From Ladona fulva (Eukaryota; Arthropoda; Insecta; Odonata; Libellulidae): a DNA stretch of 64,000 nt. The stretch covers positions 1 to 64,000 of the forward strand of contig KZ309184.1 in assembly GCA_000376725.2 (NCBI GenBank), given 5' to 3'. The notes beneath the pieces are model-generated. The model searched no databases. It was not told where the DNA came from and was given only the letters and a program-made list of their open reading frames with translations. How positions within the stretch are numbered: position 1 is the first letter of the stretch; every line of letters begins with the position of its first letter. Position numbers and translations under genes: made by a program. Positions 35,385 to 47,773 of the stretch are shown here, one piece after another.

Positions 35385-35500
35385 AACTTTCCAAGGAATG
35401 GCAAGTGTGAAAAATTGCGACATGACAGAGACTCGAACCCAGGTCTCCTACTTTCCGGGCATGTACTCTAACCACGGAATTACCATGCCGCGTCTCTTCC
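35385..35500 (-). mobile_element. tRNA-derived SINE, family A, minus copy
   Basis: The minus strand has A-box-like TGGTAATTCCGTGGTTAGAG, B-box GGTTCGAGTCT (35439-35429), then the T-rich tail and CCATTCCTTGGA. It faces the plus copy at 35065 tail to tail. Confidence 0.7.
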
Positions 35501-35589
35501 ACACTTTTTGGGAATGCATCTGTGAGGGAAGCAGGCAGCCTCCACATAGCGGCACTAACCATCACCACCACCAGTGGACCGTAGTGTTA

Positions 35590-36070
35590 CTATGAGATTC
35601 GAAGTTTTGCGCATGCGCATCGAGGACTTGGCGTATGCGCCGCTCCCAACTGACGCCCTCAAATCGGTCCTAATTTTCGATACCTATTTCCGATTTCGGT
35701 TGAATTAATGTCCTTTGGCGCATCGAAAGTCTCTCGAAATTCCTTCTCGTTTCCACTTTTTCTCGGTAATAACTTTCCTCGCTCGTTTGGCGAACCGCTC
35801 AAATCGCCCAAAAAGTGGCATTTGGATCCCCGCTTTTTGCCGGCGATTTTATTTTCCCACGCCCACTTTATGGCGCTCGGCGATCCCTTTTTAGTATCGT
35901 CGCATTCCCATCGAAGGAAAGATACCGAGAAGAGGAATGTGCGAGCCAATCCCTGAACACAATCTCATAGGATTTGGTCCCACATAACGTAGCCTCTTTC
36001 GCAAAAACCTATTCGATTTTTCCTTCGCTTGCCTTCTTTCGTCATCTTGGTTTCCATAGGCGCAGTATAA
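35590..36070. other. Moderately GC unique island, open on both strands
   Basis: Long open frames coexist on both strands (35659-35949 minus, 35708-35956 plus), with TTTCG/CGAAA-rich composition and no repeat match in the window. It may be regulatory or conserved noncoding sequence. No protein family recognised. Confidence 0.3.
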
Positions 36071-36249
36071 CAATATATCATAACACTACACATTCCATTG
36101 TTTTGAGGTTACATCGGAATACCTGGGTGGTTTTTTCATAATATAAATAAAAATAACCATTCGTCCGTCTTTTTTAGTGAGGCTTATTTTAGTCAACTTT
36201 GCCCATTCTTACAATAAACCCTTTAGCAATACGCACAACAAATTTACAA

Positions 36250-36325
36250 CTGCGCCATAATCAGAATTCAAACCCAGGACCTATGTGTCATAAGGTCAGC
36301 ACGCTATCAAGCCACAGAGGCCGGC
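36250..36325 (-). mobile_element. tRNA-like SINE fragment, family C
   Basis: The minus strand reads GGCCTCTGTGGCTTGATAGC, GTGCTGACC and CCTGGGTTTGAATTCTG, giving A- and B-box-like elements. It resembles 24121-24201. Confidence 0.6.
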
Positions 36326-36576
36326 ATGTTTCGGTATATGTAAGAAACAAATAGTCAATGGAACTAAGAACCAAGAGTTCGGCCATAGCCTCATCTACTT
36401 GCAAATTGAGGCCTCCAATTCTTACAAGCATGTTTCAATTTCATCCACAATTAGATTTTCATAGTAGAAAAATCAATTTTCATACATTTTCGCGGAGCGC
36501 TTATCAACTTTTTTCCGGGACACTTGCGTTAAAGTTACATTTTCATTATGTATAAAATATTCTCTTTGATTCTCGG

Positions 36577-36870
36577 CCATTTGGTGCTACGATGATTTAG
36601 TAATTACCCGCGATAAATTGATTGTTGGGCAAGGCTGAGATTTGTAACTATTAATTGTTCTTGTTACTGCTATATAAAAATGCAGTAACTTTGGTAGTAT
36701 TTTACCTTTTGTTGATCAAAATTAGAAGTATGCTTTGCTGGAATCGGAGATTGCAACAGGGGAGACAAACAGTTATCCGGACGTAAAAATACAGCAAAAG
36801 TATTGTTTATGTTTAACTTCAAGTCTTTTATACGCCGAGAATACGCATCCCGAGATAAATGATGAATACC
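36577..36870 (+). mobile_element. Partial copy of the 888-bp MITE found at 54079
   Basis: GGTGCTACGATGATTTAGTA, GGGCAAG.CTGAGATTTGT, AGTATTGTTTATGTTTAA and GAATACGCATCCCGAGATA follow in the same order as 54115-54405. The outer left terminus and the whole right half are absent. Confidence 0.8.
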
Positions 36871-37164
36871 ACTGGGTGTCGTACTGAGAAGTAAGTTTCT
36901 CTCTAGTAGAATTCTGGTTGGTAAGAGGAAACTTCATCTTGCCTAGCTGCATCATTTTCTCGTCATATATGGTATTTTTTTATCTTTAAGGGGTAATGAA
37001 GTTTTGATTGTGAATTTTCGTCTATTTGTTCTAATATATATTATTAGTGTTTTTTCAATATGTATTTTAAATTTCCTTTTGTTTTTATTTCATTCCGCTT
37101 TCCATGTTTTTGAAGTGTAAACCTTTTTAGTCGCACATTAATTTTAGTATTTTTCTACTATGCT

Positions 37165-37365
37165 GCTTTTTTCACCCCCTTCTCTGTGGATATTTTCCCC
37201 GCAAAGTGGGTTTTCTTCGTCAACCTTCAGTTACAGAGATTATTTCCCAAACATTTATTTCTGTTTTGTTTTGAATTACTCATTGTACATAAAATAACGA
37301 CATATAAGGTTAAATGGGAGAGAGGCACAGTAGGACCGAATCTCGACAATATTCTTTGCTGATCA
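37165..37365 (+). repeat. Dispersed repeat family D copy
   Basis: CACCCCCTTCTCTGTGGAT, TTCCCCGCAAAGTGGG and TTTCTTCGTCAACC, followed by the 3' block AAGGTTAAATGGGAGAGAGG and CGAATCTCG. Confidence 0.65.
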
Positions 37366-39898
37366 CCTCACTGTGTATCGCACGAGTTTCATGCATTATT
37401 CATTCCAGTTTCCTAATCTATTACTATTGCCTACATCTGTTCTATTTGCGTAACTAGTGTTTCTATTTTTGTATTCTCTCTCATTGAGGAAAGTAATGGC
37501 AAACTACCTAACCATTTTTTGCATCAGTCCCCTCTCCAAAGCTTTTCGTTGCTTATGGTGGAGGGAGGAGATTCCAACCAGCCTTCAGGCTGAAGACTGT
37601 ACAAAACTCAACTGCTCAATCCTACGGCACAATGAGCCCAAAATAAGAGCGACAGACCATAGGATATGGTTTATTATGTCTCAGCTGTTACCTGAATGAT
37701 TCGCCGCTTCAGTAAAAATAATGAACACGTGAATCTCTTCAAAACCTGAGCCACAGGACGATTGATGGCTTGCAGGAGGTATTAATTGTAATTGGACAAG
37801 TACATGCTAGTCTTCAATCCCAAGAAATTCCCATTCGCCTGGATTTTGACCACTAAAATCCTAAAGCTGTTATTAAATCTTGATGGGAAGAGAATTGCCA
37901 GAAGATAAAACAACCTTTTTTTCTGTTTCATCTCCAGAGTAGAAGCGGGCATCGCAGGTAAAAGTTAAAAGTGCAACAGACGCCTTATTAAATTCACCAC
38001 AACATTCGCGTAATCTTTAAGCAAGGATCGCTCTTACGCCGCCTATCTTAGTGTGGTATTTCGCCAAGAAGCTACTGGATTTGGCTGGCGAGTTTTATAA
38101 AATTACGCCCGGTATCCTTCTACCCTATCTGAACTCGGTTTCGAGACGAAACTTTCATTTAACATTCACTCTCTCAACGGAGATAACATCGTCAAAGTTT
38201 TGACCTCGATCGGTGTATCACGAATGCCTGTATCTTTGCTCACTATTAGACCAAATTTTCTACGTAATTACCACTGATGCGGAAATCTGAGAATTGAGGT
38301 TGTTGGAGAATCTGGAAGGGGCAGGATTTCGTATATCTACTTCAAATTTCTAGAAAACTTAAAGAATATTAACAAAACCGATAATCCGGTTCTACGCAAC
38401 TAAATTAGTACTTTACTAGAGAGTTTCCTGGAGGAAACTTACTTCAGCTCATTCTCGGGAATATGTAACGTTCTCTAGAAACCGAGAGAGTGTGGCCGGG
38501 GAACCGCAAATCTTTCTGAAATTCTAAAACAAGAATTAAGCCATCTAGCACAAGATATCTCTTACAAACGTCTTCCTGATTATCAAGAGTTACACTTTTG
38601 GTTTTTCTATATAGTTACATCTCGAAGGCTGGTTGAATCCTCAAACTCTTCCCAATAACAAAACAAAAGGTTTTATGCTTACTGAGCTACATGAGATATA
38701 CGTGTGCTTTCTTTATGAGTCATAATGCTACGAGCGGAAAAACCCAACGTTAATGAAGCACAACGGACCTATAATGACAGCTTCCATTACATTTCGTGGA
38801 GTGACCTGCATGAATGCTATGATATAGCATCATTCATACATCAGTATCTTTCAGATTATGAAAGCCATGAACGTAACGACGTAAAACCTAACTGAAAGAT
38901 ACAATTTCCTCTACTTTGGTCCAAAAGCATCATAAAAATTTTCGATTCATTAAATTATGCTTGCAAAAACACATTTTTGTGAATTATAAAAATTCCTGGA
39001 TGTGATTTCGAAGGTTAAGTCGAATAATTTTGCATTAGTCACGCCTTTTTGCGTTGTGAGGAGGTGACAATAACCAGCCAAAATCATATTCCTTGTCGGA
39101 AATAACGTTTCATTGGCGAGAGGTGCGCTATAGTCATGAGATTACGGTCGACCTCTATTTAGTAACTTTTAAATGGATTTCATCCGGAGATTTTACAGGA
39201 ACATCTCTCTAACATGCATCACGTGTTTCCTCACCGCGGCTTTGTGGTTTATTTATAGTCACTGTTACTGCTATAATTTTTTTAACTAACTGACGAAAGA
39301 CCTGAATTTCTCAGACATTTAAAAATGCTAAAATGATGAGGGGAATTTAGAGACGCGTATTTTTCAAAGGAATCCGAGGTCAAAAATCGATCAGAGGAAT
39401 TAAAACACTTGGTTCGCACGCACTTTCGGACTTTCTTGGGGAAAGATGCGTTAATTAAAAATGGAAACGGCGATGCTTCCTTTTCTTCGCAAACATAAAT
39501 ATGCAAAAGGCGTCTCCATTTTTTCGTAAAGATGTTCCGAAACGGGGATTTCTCTTAGTTGCATTTGCATTAAAAAGCAAAGCAAATGATAGGAGCTAAG
39601 AACAAGGCTCGGGCAAAGTTCACTTCTCGCTACGGAGCTTTGCCTCTTTTAATAGTCATGGGAATGGATTTCAAAGGCCAAAGAACGAGTTTCGAGGAAG
39701 ATACGGTTTCCATGAAAATTACTCTTCTAGTCACTTCATCATTTATTTCTGAGACGTTTTTCATTTACTCTAAGAACTTATGAGATAAAGTTTTCCGCAA
39801 AAGAATGACTGCAGTCTCTTCTTGTACTTGTACGTATATAAATGTACTTCATGTATTGTACATGTATGAATAATTATATAAATATGACATTGGTACCT
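37366..39898. other. No gene recognised
   Basis: Unique sequence without a coding signal or clear repeats. 39480-39740 is moderately GC, with a short open frame of no known family. Confidence 0.55.
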
Positions 39899-40145
39899 TT
39901 ACGGAAGTTTTTCGCAACCCCCTTCCTAGTGTTTTTTCCTGCGGTGAATAATTTTCCCTAAGAATCTCTCAGGTTTTTTCATCCATATTTTCCTGCTCGT
40001 TTTTATTTTCGGCTATTTTTTAAATAACTGTTTGACATATGACCATGGGTTAAATGGAAGAAGAGACTTTGTCTCAAGCTCGCAAAAATCAAGAGAGTTT
40101 ATTATTTATTTTTATTATTNTTTTATTATTATATTATAATTTCGG
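39899..40145 (+). repeat. Dispersed repeat family D copy with AT-rich tail
   Basis: TACGGAAGTTTTTCGCAACC, TTCCTAGTGTTTTTTCC, GCGGTGAATAATTTTCC and CAGGTTTTTTCATCC, then GGGTTAAATGGAAGAAGAGA, followed by a TTATT-rich tail. The N at 40120 falls in that tail. Confidence 0.65.
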
Positions 40146-42704
40146 AGAGATGATCATCGAGTTTATTTTATGCAAAGAATTTGAGCTTTTGAAACAGATT
40201 TGAACGACGCGCAAGAGTTCTTCAATCCTTACCACCACTCACTCACGCTATCGCATTCATACAAACAATACTGTCTTAAATAGCAAGAACAAACAAAATA
40301 CAATGCCGATTTATTATGAATACTAACTGATAATTGCAAACAGGTAATATTTCAGATGATTATGCATGTCCGATATATAAAAAGTTTGTAACATTCACAT
40401 CGATATTAATCCCATCACTAAGGTCGATTTACTGCTCCTCAGTTGCTATTTTACGCATCGTAAAAACTACTCTCTAAATCATCACCCAAATGTATTGAGT
40501 GCAGTAAAAGTAAAGGCCTTAACAACCAACACAACCTCAGGGGTTACCACCGCCACTTAATTTACATCTAAAACGAGAAAGCCACTGAAGCGTGTGTCAT
40601 CCACAGCCAATTGCCTTTAACGAATTTTCATGTATCAGTTGACCGGTTACGGTGCACAATCCAGCCAATCCCATTTATTGTACTACAACGGAGCAAAAGC
40701 GACAAAACACGCTTAAGTGTACAACTCCGCGTGTAAGAAATCGGACGAGCAGTGGTCTAAAGCTAAAGCTTTTGCTTTCAATTTCAGCAACAAAAGAAGT
40801 AATAACATTGAGACCTTCATCTTTTTAGACTCAAGAAAAATTGTTATCATACACCTGCTTCCTTGAAGTTGTAATTTTTCTATTCGCTTGATTCAATGAT
40901 CGGGAAAAACTTAAGCATCCTATTGCATTTTAGCAACAAACTTTTAGGGAATTCATAATTGGATAGATTAGCAGCGATGATTTTCGTCTCTTAAGGAGGA
41001 AATCATTGATGATCATTCTGGTCTCCAAGGGACGAAATCAGTCTTTATTTTACTCCGTTTTTCATCCCTAAAGTAACGATCTCTTCGTCGATCTACGATC
41101 TTCCTTAAGTTATTATTATTTTAGTGTGGTTTATGCAGTAAGAAGTGTATGACAGTGCACCGATTCAGGTGGATGATACTTTTATGAAACAATCTCTAAG
41201 AATGGGACTGTTTTTATGTTTATGCAAAGGCCCGTTACATTTTGCGTCGAATTATCCGAATTCCATCTGAAGCGTCAAAACAGAATCGGGAGTGTTTCGT
41301 TTTGTGGCTGCTTCTCAAGAAAAGGGGTAACGCCAGTTAAATTGTCGATCATCAGCAGTCAGTGGATACAAATTTAGCTTATTATCATGTATGTAATTCC
41401 ATGATGCAACCATAACTAGGCAAATTACTTACCGCGGTGAATATGGTGAGAACGATAACCACTTTTAGAGGCGAAATTGAATAAGGCCTTTGGGCCAAAG
41501 GGCAAGTGGAACTCGGTTTCCGTGGAAACTCTACTGGTTGTTATGTCAACAGTTAAAAAGGCACAGCAGAACGGGGAAAGTTTTGTAGTCTGTTTACATT
41601 TCGGTCCTAAACACGCTCTTGTGGACGCTTATAAATTATTGAACGCGGGAATGGAGGGTCCGGGGAGTTTATGCCTTTGTTCTCCGCTTCTCTCTCTAAT
41701 CCACGAATTATTTCGCTTTAATTAAAATTCTGCTGCGGGAAACGAGGATTAGGAAAGAGCTGTGGATTAAGAGAAACCAGTGCATTCCAGTCGTCTCCGA
41801 TTCCATGCAATCTCGTGAAAACATCGCGAGAAAAATAGGTTTTCGGTCAGAGCGAAATTTTCTCCGAACGTGATCTGAATTTTAGAGGGCTTACCTTCGT
41901 CTGAAATTGGCTATATTGCCGATTTCGAACTAAATTCTACAAATCGCAGCCCGTGGACACTTACCGATCGTTGTGAAACTATCATTCAACTGCGTTAATT
42001 AGATCCTTCCATATCGTATGCTATTTCAAAAACTGCTAGAAAAAGTAACTTTAAATTAGCAATCTTTAAGATGACATTTCCCGCAGTTATGATGTTTTAT
42101 ACGAATTACAGACAACGATATCAATTCCCTAACAAGTGAAAATCTATGAGAACTTGACAAAATTAAAAGTTTTTGTGAAATCGAGAATGTCAAGGACCTT
42201 AATGTGTTTAAAAATGGATCGTTGACGGCTCTCACGAAGTGACGGTTCAGTTTTAAACTAGGAAGTTAAAGAAATAGAGATTTCCTACGTTGCTTCGACA
42301 TATTTTACAAAAATAAGAATACTTAGAGACGCAGAAAAATTCGGTCTCAATCCGGAAGTAATTGAATTAGAATTAATGTCATTGGCGCCTCGACAGCTAG
42401 GGTCATTTGTGCTGGAAGTAATTTTTGAGAGGTTGAGATAACTACGCAGTTTCATATAAAAAACCATCTATTTAAATGTATACACTCGTCAGCGTTAGAG
42501 AAAATGTTAATGGAAAAAAATGTAGAGAAAACCGTAACAAGGGGGAGAGCGCAGAGTTGCATATCGGCTGAGGTGATTCTGAAATGGTCGATAGAAAATG
42601 AAATGACTGAAGAGGTTATTTCTTAGTGGTCAATGCGTGAATGTAATGCCTCTATAGCCCGGACGTCAGAAAGGGGCACAACTAAACTTGCGAGTGATAT
42701 ATTT
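40146..42704. other. No gene recognised; GC island near 41460-41880
   Basis: Mostly AT-rich. The island at 41460-41880 contains the near-palindrome GGCCTTTGGGCCAAAGGGC and a TTTAATTAAAA block. Its 82-codon open frame matches no family I recognise. It could be an enhancer. Confidence 0.45.
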
Positions 42705-43260
42705 ACTTATTTATTACATGTGAAGACTACAGATTGGCTGTATGTTTGGTGTTAGTCATAGTCATTCAAGGTGCAATATAAAGGACAAATATTCCTACCT
42801 GGTATTCACCCTAGTCGGGAGTAAAACCCCTCCAAAAACCTCCCGAAGGCAGTGCGTTGTATTATGTAACGCGATAAATAATTCATTGTTATAAATACAT
42901 TACCGGCAAATTCACAATTCTGATTCACTATTTCAATATTATGCATAGTAATATATTAAGAGGTGAATTTAATTATACTGTTATACCATTATTAATGTAG
43001 TTGACGTACTAGATGCACATTTTTCTCAGTTCACGAAATCAATTTAATTTCATTCATAAAAACATCGCATGAAGGGGGAAAAAGGTTCGAAAACTTCTTC
43101 AGGTAAATAGTTCCGTTATTCCCTGAATCAGAAATGAATATTAANCATTGCGGGACGGGGGAATAGGTTCGAAAACCTTCAGCTAACTTGTTCTATTCCG
43201 TTATTCAGAAATGAACATTTACAGATACGATCCTTTGCTTAAGTATGGAAACTTTAGACT
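42705..43260 (+). repeat. Dispersed repeat family E, copy 2, with internal duplication around an N
   Basis: CACCCTAGTCGGGAGTAAAA, CCCCTCCAAAAACCTCCC aligns with 30610-31150. At 43075-43220 a unit of about 85-90 bp (AAGGTTCGAAAACTTCTTCA...CAGAAATGAATATT / TAGGTTCGAAAACCTTCAGC...CAGAAATGAACATT) appears twice, with the N at 43145 at the junction. Confidence 0.65.
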
Positions 43261-44849
43261 TATGATTCTTTCTACCGAGAAAATATGGGTCTTTAATTCT
43301 GTTATACATATTACGACACAAAATTTCCTCAAAATGTAACTATAGTTAGTGAATTACCCTACAGAAGAGTTGAAAAAGTTAAGTTACCATTCGATTTCGG
43401 CAAATAGTTTTAAACAACTAAAAATAAGTTAATTAATTAAATATCTATAAACATAAGTAAAACACTCATAAATTAATAGCAATGACACAAATTGCTGGGG
43501 AATAATGTCTATCCTAAACCATTCAGCGCCCATTCATAACCAGCTTTCCATCATTACGTTTCAAATCATTCTATTTGTACATTCTATTGTATATACATTC
43601 TATAAATAGCTATTTGCTATTACATCAAACAATCCGTTCCAAATTTATTCAGCTAAGCTTCAGCTTCTAATAACCAACTTAAGCTTATTCATAACACAAT
43701 ACAGAAGCCGCAGGCTTTCTTCTGTAAAACGCCATTTTTGCCTCTTTCCTCATTAATTCATCACATTTCATCATCCTCCAACTACTATCCAATGTTACTC
43801 AACCTGAAAACACACGCTTTACGACCCATCAACCATTCCAAAATATTCACCACTTGTGAGTTGCAGCAATAATGGATGACCGATTCTATATGAGAACGGG
43901 CAGTTCCTGGAATGTTGTATGAAGTGTTAATTAAAAAAACTGCATATCCTGAGGAATTTCACATCACCAGTTCAGCAAGCGTGACGAATACGTACGCAGC
44001 CACGCAAAATAATGCCCAAATCGGAATTCTTGGAATTGGAACTGACGAACTCGACCGACAAGGATATCGACTCATTTGGAAAACGAGCCACTGCTGTCGA
44101 AAAAAGACTTTATTGTTCGTGGACGCGCTCTTTCTGTTCAAAAGACAGCTTCGGATGACCGCAGGATACCCATAGCACAGCAATCAATAAACTGTCGAGG
44201 ACGCTCGGCTTTAAGCCGCGGTTTGCTCTCCTGGGGACATTTTTCCCATCTTTCTTCTTAGATTACATTTTCGGCAAACTGCACGCCACTTCATCAAATA
44301 TCTTCTGCCATTCATTCGCCCTCTTATCGAATTCGCCAATCTTACAGACGATTCGCACATTCAACGCCCGTCGCTCTTGCTACTCAATTTTCACAGGCCC
44401 TAAATGATTACTCAAGTTCTTTTCCTTACTTCATGAAAAGGTGGCTGGGACGAGTAACGAGCAAGGTCATGCTCCAAACTATATTGGATGCGGCGATCAC
44501 CAATTGAAAAATAAAGGAACAAAAGAAATCCGATGTGGCGAAATATTCATTTATCAATAGAGATGTAATGGAATGGTACGCTTTACCTGGAAAACTTCTC
44601 TTCCCAATGCCGAAAAATGTTAAAATTTAAGAAAAGAAGCTTACAAGTTTATACGAGTTTATAGTTTATACTTGTACAATTTAAACTGTTTCTATATATA
44701 TTTTATATAATCGATTTTAATGGCTCTTATTATCATAAGTACATGTAGTAGTATTGTATATTTTTAGATCTTTTATATAAAATGTATAATATTATGTATC
44801 AACAATTTACAGTTGATTGTAACTGTGTTCTGTGAAGATGCTTGTTAAT
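43261..44849. other. No gene recognised
   Basis: AT-rich, then a moderately GC patch at 43900-44270 open on both strands without family resemblance. Confidence 0.5.
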
Positions 44850-45010
44850 ACCTATATCAGCAAAGATATGTACTGTTCACGGGAATTTTTGAGGGGTTTC
44901 CCTCCCGTATTTGGGTTAATGCCGGGAAAATTTTATAATCATTTTCTCACGCCCCCTTGACCGTTGCCACCTGGTCCACCGACCAAACTGCAATGTAATA
45001 TTAAATAAAT
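44850..45010 (-). repeat. Dispersed repeat family E, copy 3 (inverted)
   Basis: The reverse complement reads TTTATTTATTTAATATTACA, GGACCAGGTGGCAACGG, ATACGGGAGGGAAACCCC and TCAAAAATTCCC. Same order as copies 1 and 2. Confidence 0.7.
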
Positions 45011-46371
45011 AAAACTAACTAATTCTTTCATTTAATCTTATAGTTTTTGTTTTCCCGTATAATATTAACACAGCACCCAGTATGTCCATAAAGTAATCTG
45101 TCCAAAGGCAGATTGGATTTCCAACACCTACACCATGCTGCCAGAAGTTTTGGAGAGGGAAGGTTTTGAGGCTCAATCGGCAAGATGAGGATTAACCTTG
45201 ATTTCCTCAAGGTAAGCTTAGTATTTCCTACAGACTAATTGAAACGTACAGCTCCTTTTACCCTCCAAAAAGACTGACTACTGATATCCCGTTAATTAAG
45301 ATGTAGTAGCAAGTAGCATGTACAAGATACTTATTACCCAATTCGGCGACACGCAGTTACGCTATCGGTGGGACCGACAAAAATCGTCTACGTCGAATTC
45401 GCGCAAGCCGAGGAACAACTTTGTACGTAAATTAATTGAATTTCGTTTAATGGGCTCCAAGTACTAGTAGTAGTAATATTGTTAAAAGTGCTTCGACAGC
45501 TAAGGTCATTTCCTACGTAGGCCTCCTAAGTACTAATTGAAACACGCTCGTTTAGGAGAAAAATATTTAATAAAAATTGCACTTCTTTATAATTATTAAT
45601 ATCAAATACATTAATAAATGAGTGACGTGAAACGAAGTTATTTCGATGTCGATGGCTCATAAAATCTAAAGAATCCGTCCGACGACACAGTATCTGCTTT
45701 TTTGGTGCAGAACTCTTTCGTGGCAAAGTAATGTTTTTTTTTATTCCTTGCTTTGCTGCAATAACGTGTTCTTCGTCGGAGTCTACCTTTCCTTACATTT
45801 TCGAGCCTTTTTCAATTGAGGTTCTGGTAAACTTACAATTGCCATGAATGAGGTGGGAACGGGAGAAGAAAATCAAGAACCGCGTGACTCCGAGTCCTCG
45901 TAGGTCGGTGTACATCTGTGTCAATGTTTTCCACAACAGAAGCTCAAATCATACATCGACCTCTCCGTCTTCGACCACAAAGCGTGTCGTAAACGGGCAT
46001 AAATCCTTTTGCTGTATTCTTTGAAAAAAATCCGATCCCTCCGACACTATGACCCATGCGATTCGAGAGAGACACCGCTGATGGCAAAACTGATCAGAGG
46101 AGTCACCAAACCCTTCGTCAATATTTGATGGCTTTTGGAGTATTGGTGACTCTTGAACACATGGGATTGAAAGAAAACGCAATTTAAAAATGAACCGTTT
46201 CGAGTTAACAGTCAAAAAGATGCCTCCGAATTCTCAGATGACGAATATATTTTCCACGAAGACAGCGAAAAGAAAACTGTAATGACACTTAACATGCTTT
46301 TGTTGGATTGGATGTAAGCTGGGAGTGACGTAAGCGTAAGAACAAAAGACCAGGTATGGCAGACAAGAAGA
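45011..46371. other. No gene recognised
   Basis: A short plus-strand reading near 46215-46313 (ASEFSDDEYIFHEDSEKK) looks protein-like but has no supported start or splice sites. No other signal. Confidence 0.45.
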
Positions 46372-46427
46372 CTTGGGATTTAGGATCTATATCTACAAGA
46401 GTAGATAGAGATCATAAATCCCGCAAG
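46372..46427. repeat. Long hairpin, 25-bp stem, 4-nt loop
   Basis: CTTGGGATTTAGGATCTATA and TCTAC (46372-46396) pair with 46401-46427 with two mismatches and a 2-nt bulge; the loop is AAGA. Weaker complementarity continues outward. Confidence 0.85.
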
Positions 46428-47542
46428 CCACCTGTCTACGTACGAATGCCGAGGCACATACAGGCACGGTATTATAATATATACTTAAAATGAACTTTTA
46501 ATAACGTCACTTTAAGATCCGGTGTCATATTTAACCCCTGAAGGTTGTACAAAAAATCATCTAACCACTAGAGACTTTCTCTCGTTGAAGTTATTCACTG
46601 GACGTAGGCATAAACTAAGCTCTTATTGTCAATTATAACTCGATTTCATAATTCTATGAGTTCTAGGATAATATTAATCTAGTCTCTCGTATTTCTATTT
46701 CACTGTAAATTACCTTTTCGTCCGAGGAGATCCTTATCGTTCGATTACGCTGCATAGCATTGCATCGATGCCCGACGTGAATTTGGCCATTTTGGAACTA
46801 ATACCATCCAGTACAACCAGCTGTTCTCTGCTGAGAAGGGAAATCTTTTGTTCACTTTGTCACCTCTCTATTTACACCCACAACTTTTTGTTTATCGTAA
46901 ATTTTGCTTTGTACATTAATTTATCATTATCGTTAGCATTTACCTTGCGCAACATTTTCCGAAAACCAAAAAAATGTATCGGTGTCCCTTTTATTTTCCT
47001 CATATGTAAAACAGCGTGAACAATTACTTCACTTTGTTAAGTTCTGGTGTCTGCGGAGAAGAGAATCGCAGAATCGCTTCATATGAAAATCGTTTCTGTT
47101 TCTGTTGATGGAGTAAGACATTTTCAAGAAATTCGTTTCAAGGAATCAAAGAACAAACGGGCTGCTCCATTATTTTGCCGCTGAAAGACTTAAGTGAAAT
47201 ATGCTTATGATTCGCTGAATCTTCTTTTAAGGCAATTTTAAGTTAAGTAGCGACCTTCTATTTTTTTAGTGACTAATGTATGTGACCTTTATTCAATAAT
47301 AAATGCCTTATTAAGAAAGATTACAACGCTACGCTGGTAATTCGACGAGGGACTGCAAAACAACAGTGATTAACCAAGTGAGAGTCTTAGTTTGAAGTTT
47401 TCTTTAACCAAAATATTTTACCGGGAAACGTATTGTAATGATTTCCGCTACGGTTCGATGAAAACGCCAGTTTCGATTCAGTTCTGGTATTTCTGCGGTA
47501 ACCGTCGAATCAGTTTCAACTGGTTTTCTTTTGGTATGAGCA
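46428..47542. other. No gene recognised
   Basis: AT-rich sequence with short open frames only; no motifs or repeats seen. Confidence 0.55.
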
Positions 47543-47773
47543 GGTTTAAAACACTCCAAGAGCCGTTTCGCCGGCGGTTCGCGCCTTACTCTCTAACATG
47601 AGTTATGACTGACATGACTGAAACAAGCTAAGGAAAGGAAACGGATCAACCGGCCTACTGGGAATCGCATTAGTTCCGAGACGGCCGGTTAATTCGTTTC
47701 CTTGTTTCCTGTTTCGGTCTAAGAGGGAAAAGCGTGAACCACCGGCGAAACATCTATTGGAGTGTTTCAAGCC
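47543..47773. mobile_element. Fold-back element, arms of about 91-113 bp
   Basis: The left arm 47543-47655 (AAACACTCCAAGAG, GTTTCGCCGGCGGTTC, GAAACAAG, GGAAACGGATCAACCGGCC) matches the reverse complement of 47683-47773 (AAACACTCCAATAG, GTTTCGCCGGTGGTTC, GGAAACGAATTAACCGGCC). The spacer is about 27 nt. Non-coding. Target duplication not identified. Confidence 0.85.
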
